The position numbers and the translations under genes were made by a program. A stretch of DNA of 64,000 nucleotides from Trametes villosa (taxonomy: Eukaryota; Basidiomycota; Agaricomycetes; Polyporales; Polyporaceae), in assembly GCA_002964805.2 (NCBI GenBank), contig PUDQ02000003.1:3472001-3536000 (forward strand). Reading direction: 5' to 3'. Positions 59,800 to 64,000 of the stretch are shown piece after piece. The notes under the pieces were generated by a model. The model saw only the letters and a program-made list of their open reading frames with translations, was not told the origin of the DNA and searched no databases. Numbering within the stretch: position 1 is the stretch's first letter; each line of letters starts with the position of its first letter.

Positions 59800-60563
59800 C
59801 CAGAAGCGGAGGGGCGTGGGCGGTTCGATGGAGACACGTACAGCCATGAGAGGGGGCAGGAGGGGGCTGTACTAGGATAACTGCGTACCGAGTGATACAC
59901 GACTGGCACACAGGACGGCTTCTTGACGAAAGTTAATGTATTCTCGCCGGATGCGTTACGGAACATACGCTCTTTGTTACGTTCATGTTTGCGACTCATA
60001 CGTGAAGCTTTAAATTGAAGTAGCAGCTATCGTTCGCTCGATACGATACCTATCGCGATCCGGCGCTCGTTTGGGTGCTCGCGCGCCCGCAATCCCCAAT
60101 ACTCACATGAAGAGCTCACGTCCGCACCATTGCGTTCGCGACTCCTGAGTTCGGCCTATGGTAAGCCCGCTCTATTTGCACTGCGTACCACTGCAGTACT
60201 TATCCTGCTCCGGGTGTTTGCTCTAATAGGTAGCGAAAAGTTTTCTCGTTCTACTGAGACGGGCGATGTCTTCGAGGATCGCTGAGAGACCCTGTGCCGA
60301 AGATAAGTACCACTCAAGATGTCGACAGCATCCGACGAGATTACGCTCGCGCCTCCCACGTGGCTCTCGTGCTGTAGCGACGGGAGCATGATGTCATCGG
60401 TGCTACCAGCTACTCCGCCTCCGAATGACGCGGGGAGCAGGGAGCCCGGGTACATAAGCCTGCAACATCCCGGCCTTTGCCCAACTATCTCATCTCATTC
60501 CCTCGTCCTTGATTGCGCCCTCGCCCTCACGAACACCACACCCCAACCAGCACCATATTCACG
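59800..60563. other. Intergenic after the F-box array
   Basis: 3' flank of F-box 3 and promoter of the small gene. The C/T-rich run at 60495-60550 fits a fungal transcription start region. No other feature. Confidence 0.5.
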
Positions 60564-60835
60564 ATGTCCTCAGCCGGAAAGACGTTTGGCACGCAGTCGC
60601 CGCCTCTCGAGGCCACCGGCGAGCAGCAGCCCATGGGCGTGTCCTCGGTCGATGGCGGGAAGGCTCAGGCAGTACCGGACTCGCAGCAGAGGCAGGGTGT
60701 GTTGCAGTCGTATATCGCCCTCTATATGGGATGCTGAACGCGGGGTGCTTCTCAGGGTACTTCAAGGAGGACGGCAAGCACGTCGATGGACAGGGCGGCA
60801 AGGTGAGTGCATCCCTCCGCGGTGAGGGAACATGA
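60564..60835 (+). CDS. Small hydrophilic protein of unknown function
   Basis: The frame starts MSSAGKTFGTQSPPLEATGE after a C/T-rich leader. An intron at 60697-60755 (GTGTGTTGC to CTTCTCAG) joins QQRQG to GYFKEDGKHVDGQGGK, removing a stop; the frame then ends at 60835 (70 aa), or splices on at the GTGAGT at 60803. It is polar, Gly/Gln-rich, with no signal peptide or membrane span. The second part has the look of a conserved short motif, but I do not recognise the family. Confidence 0.5.
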
Positions 60836-61764
60836 GACTGATGGGGCGCGTACGGAAGTCCGAAAAGACCAAACAAGACTAGAGGCCCGAGCATCGCCCG
60901 CAGGCCGCTCGCCGTGTAACATATCCTCACCGTGTATCATGTACCAATAGACCATCAACGCTCCCCACATATATCATTCGTGCATGACGTACCACGCGAC
61001 ATTAGGCAGACCGACACGATGTCCGAACGCCCGAGACCGCTAGACGAAGCTCGTATGCCTGCTCGTCCGGCCTTCTCGGCGCTCGCGGGAGCCTACGCAG
61101 GGTATACTCCGCATTACGCCGTATTGGGCAGCGATACGGTCTGCCTTCAAGCAACTCGGGTCCCCAAGAGCGCGCGTAATTGACAGCACCTGAAGTGACG
61201 GACATTGCACCGCGGACAGCGGGGATGCCGCGCGGCGGGCGCGTGGTCGCGAAGCGCATTTCTCTTGCCAGCGCCGCTGTTTCAGCTCGTTACGCGGTAT
61301 CCAGAGCTAGCGGGAGTGTCAGTCTGCGTCGCCTCGCAGATGTTGCAAGCGCAGCGAGTCGAGTTGGAGAGGATGCAGCAAGGAGGTGAGGAGAGCGAGC
61401 AGTGGTGCTGTGCATTCCAGGTGGTGGCGGTACGATGGCAAGAGGCGCGAGGCGACGCGCGATCCGGTTCCGCGGCCGTGCCTCCTGTCCGCTGTCCACT
61501 CGCGCCCGATCCCGGCGGGCGGAACTGACGTTTGCGGTTAGCGTCGGACCCAAGGGAGAGGAACCTCGATCGTGCAGAGTATGATTGGGTTCAATCAAAT
61601 CGCTAAACAAGACCTCAAAGTCAGACATCCATCCGACATGCCACCAGACTCGCCGTCGCCCTCCCCTCGCTCGCCCCCTCCTCCCCTGCCACTCCTCTAC
61701 GCCCTCCCAATCCGCTCTCGAATCCTGCTGAGCCGACAGACCAGGCGACCCGAACCCACGCGCG
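60836..61764. other. Intergenic upstream of the UDP-glycosyltransferase
   Basis: Open frames on both strands here are of poor quality. The final C/T-rich part (61645-61700) probably belongs to the UGT promoter. A further exon of the small gene cannot be excluded. Confidence 0.4.
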
Positions 61765-63925
61765 ATGGCGACGATTCCAGCAACGCGTGAAGGACACATC
61801 GTGCTCCTAGCGAACGGCCCCTGGGGTAAGCACACAGGCACCGCCGCTTCTTCCAGGGCGAAGTACTACAAGAAGCCTTACCTTCCCCATTCAGCGGACG
61901 GCAAACAACTCTGCATCTTTGCGACGCGACTAGTCAAACTTCGCCCAATACAGGTCACCATCTTCACGAGCGTGCCGTTCCTCGAGCGCGCGAAGCGCGA
62001 GGTCTCCAGCGAGCTCGCGTACGGTGGTAATGCGGGACACGTTAGGTACGATGCACGCGAATTTCCGGTGGAGCCCTCATATCTGCGCCTGTGCTCAACA
62101 AGTTTGCGACAGGATACTTGCGTTACCGTCGGACAAGCATAGACACTTCGTCGACTTCGTGTTCGAGGCGGCGTTCGCGCAAGTGTACCGCCAACTGCTA
62201 GCAGGAGAGGCTATTCAATGCACGGCGACGGGCGAGCCAGTCGGGCCGCTGCCCCTTCCTCAAGCCATCGTAACACCCGTACGTCCTTGACTCCTTCAAG
62301 TGCCTCGCGTTATAACGGCCGTCCCTGCTAGAAGAACTCCACACTGGAGTCCCTCAAAAAGCTGCGCGCAGAGACCGGCGCGGACGTGAAGCTGCTCGTG
62401 TGGTACGCGCGCGTCCCCTCCACGCTCTTCTTCTTCCACGGTCCGGCCGATCGCGGCGGGGTTGGGGACGTGCGGGCGAAGGTGAAGGCGGAGGCGGAGC
62501 ATAGGAGAACTTCCCCGGAGGAGGTCTTCGAAGAGGTCAGAAGACTACTCACGGCGGTGGTTGATGGTGCTCACGATATTTGCAGACCGTGCTCTTCCTC
62601 GAGAGCATCCTCATTCGCATACCAGGATACGAGCCCATTTATAGCCATGAGGTGCAACCGCAGGAGGTGGGCCGTCTCTGTTGACTCAACGAAGTGTAAA
62701 TACTGAACCGCGCTCAGCTTGCGTACCACGGCACCCTCGGCGTCGAATGGCTCACCATCTACGAGTGCGCCCGCTCCCTTTCCCCTCCTCCCGACATCGG
62801 CCTGACCAGTCTGCCTGCTCCAGCATGTTTACGTCCTGCGACGGCGTGCTGATGTCGACGCCGGAGTGCTACGACCCGCTCTCGATCCTAGGCGTGCGCG
62901 CGTGGATGGGGGACACGGGGCGCAGCGCGCACGCGCTCGGCCCGCTGCTCTCGACGGGCGCGCGCGCGGTCGAGAACGAGCTCACGGACGCGGACCGCGG
63001 CACGGAGATCCGCGACTTCGTGAGCAGGGTGCTCAAGAGCCACGGGCCGCTCTCGCTCCTCTACGTGCGTCGCGCTTCCTCTCTCTCTCGCCGGGCATGT
63101 GTGTGAGATGCTGACGGCGGCGCGGGGAGGGCAGATTTCGCTGGGGTCGTGGATGTGGCCCAAGTATCCGGAGACGATGTGGACGTTCCTAGACGCGGTG
63201 ATGGACCTCGGTATCCCCTTCGTACGTTGCGCCCGTTCCGCGCGAGGGGAAAGCTGGCTGACCCGCAGTTGCGCAGATCCTGAGCCACGCATCCGAGTAT
63301 GCGGTGGTGCCGGACGAGGTGCGGGAGAAGGTCGACCGCTACCAGCTCGGCCTGCTCTCGTCGTGGTGTCCACAGCAGATGATTCTCAACCACCCTGTGC
63401 GTCCTGTCCGTTTGTGTCAGCGGTCGACCCGCTCACAATGCCCTTCGCTGTAGGTAACCGCCTGGTTCCTGACGCACTGCGGGCACAACAGCGTCATGGA
63501 GTCCATCTCCGCCGGCGTCCCCATGTACGTCCCCTCCCTCCCTCCCGCAACTTGTCCATCCCCCGCTCACCTCGTCCCCGCGCAGGATCTGCTGGCCGTT
63601 CGTCGGCGACGGCGCGCTGAACGCGATCCACCTCACCGACACGCTCCGGTGCGCGTACGAGTTGCTCGAGGTGCGCACGGGCCACGGGCGCGGACGCATC
63701 TACCGCACCGGCGCGCGCACGTCCGGCACGCCACAGGCCGTCCGCGCGGAGGCGCTGCGTGTGCTCGGGCGCGCGTTCGGCGAGGACGGGCGGCGGAAGC
63801 GCGAGGCCGTGCGGAAGGTGCAGGCGCGCTTTGAGCGTGTGTGGGCGGATGGGGACGGAGAGGGAGCGGGTAAGGGGGAGAGCGTGCACGCGACGGAGGC
63901 GTTCTTGAGCGAGCTTGGACTTTGA
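61765..63925 (+). CDS. Family-1 UDP-glycosyltransferase
   Basis: Predicted cytosolic GT1 enzyme that glycosylates a small molecule or lipid. The gene is cut by many introns; firm pieces are exon 1 (61765-61825, MATIPATREGHIVLLANGPW) and exon 2 from 61895 (LCIFATRLVKLRPIQVTIF). Later blocks are QVYRQLLAGEAIQC, VKLLVWYARVPSTLFFFHGP, LSILGVRAWMGDTGRSAHAL, ISLGSWMWPKYPETMWTFLD, LGLLSSWCPQQMILNHP and THCGHNSVMESISAGVP followed by ICWPFVGDGALNAIH. The WCPQ...HCGHNS-E pattern is the nucleotide-sugar-binding signature of this family. The C-terminus ends FLSELGL. Boundaries between 62030 and 62110 are uncertain. Acceptor unknown. A broken relative lies at 54.1-54.5 kb. Confidence 0.85.
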
Positions 63926-64000
63926 CTATGAGGGGGGTGAGAGCGAGCCATGCTGGGCTACGGAGGGTCGTAATGGGCTTCTCGACGTCGGGGAGAGGCG

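Noticed and set aside
49373..63925. A metabolic gene cluster (GH28, F-box array, UGT)
   Set aside because: No backbone biosynthetic enzyme, transporter or cluster regulator is present; the neighbours belong to common expanded families.

Overview
The window is nuclear DNA of a filamentous basidiomycete, most likely an Agaricomycete (a wood- or litter-decay mushroom or polypore). The genes are GC-rich and cut by many 50-60 base introns with GTRNGT donors, CTRAY branch sites and YAG acceptors. Several families are typical of mushrooms: tandem F-box/leucine-rich proteins, a DUF7918 protein, a 7-TM protein of the Agaricomycete type, and a gene whose N-terminus matches a large mushroom-only family. 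No rRNA, CRISPR array or prokaryotic operon is present. The genus cannot be named from this sequence alone.

Layout. 1-3.9 kb: exonuclease 1 (minus, 3' end outside the window), with a 1.5 kb first intron. 3.9-7.8 kb: no gene recognised. 7.8-9.7 kb: a repeat block built of three units, followed by a tRNA-Gly(GCC). 10-12.6 kb: a GPI-type CRH-like GH16 transglycosylase with a 1.17 kb intron. 13.6-21.4 kb: an 11-exon UNC80-like giant protein (2413 aa). 22.4-23.7 kb: a membrane-anchored DXD glycosyltransferase. 25.0-27.0 kb: the same repeat block in inverted orientation. 27.6-30.5 kb: a second, closer inverted repeat with 0.84 kb arms. 31.8-33.9 kb: a Ser/Pro-rich protein of unknown function. 37.3-39.2 kb: divergent mitochondrial ribosomal mL59 and translocon SEC62, followed by a truncated inverted copy of the SEC62 3' half. 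40.9-43.9 kb: a mushroom-specific protein of unknown function. 44.5-45.8 kb: a DUF7918 protein with two SUMO-interacting-like motifs. 46.2-47.4 kb: a 7-TM protein. 48.5-49.0 kb: LSM8. 49.4-51.4 kb: a 15-exon GH28 exopolygalacturonase. 51.8-59.8 kb: three tandem F-box paralogues in different states of decay, with a broken piece of a UDP-glycosyltransferase between the first two. 60.6 kb: a small gene. 61.8-63.9 kb: a family-1 UDP-glycosyltransferase.

The genes do not form one pathway. Housekeeping genes (EXO1, mL59, SEC62, LSM8) alternate with secreted or cell-wall enzymes (GH16, GH28) and fast-evolving families (F-box, UGT, 7-TM, DUF7918). The most unusual signals are structural: inverted duplications at four scales, two otherwise ordinary introns enlarged by about 1.1-1.5 kb of foreign-looking DNA, and two unrelated repeat families that each carry conserved spliceosomal-intron-like modules. 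All exon boundaries were worked out by eye from splice signals and reading phase. Most complete models give a total length divisible by three.
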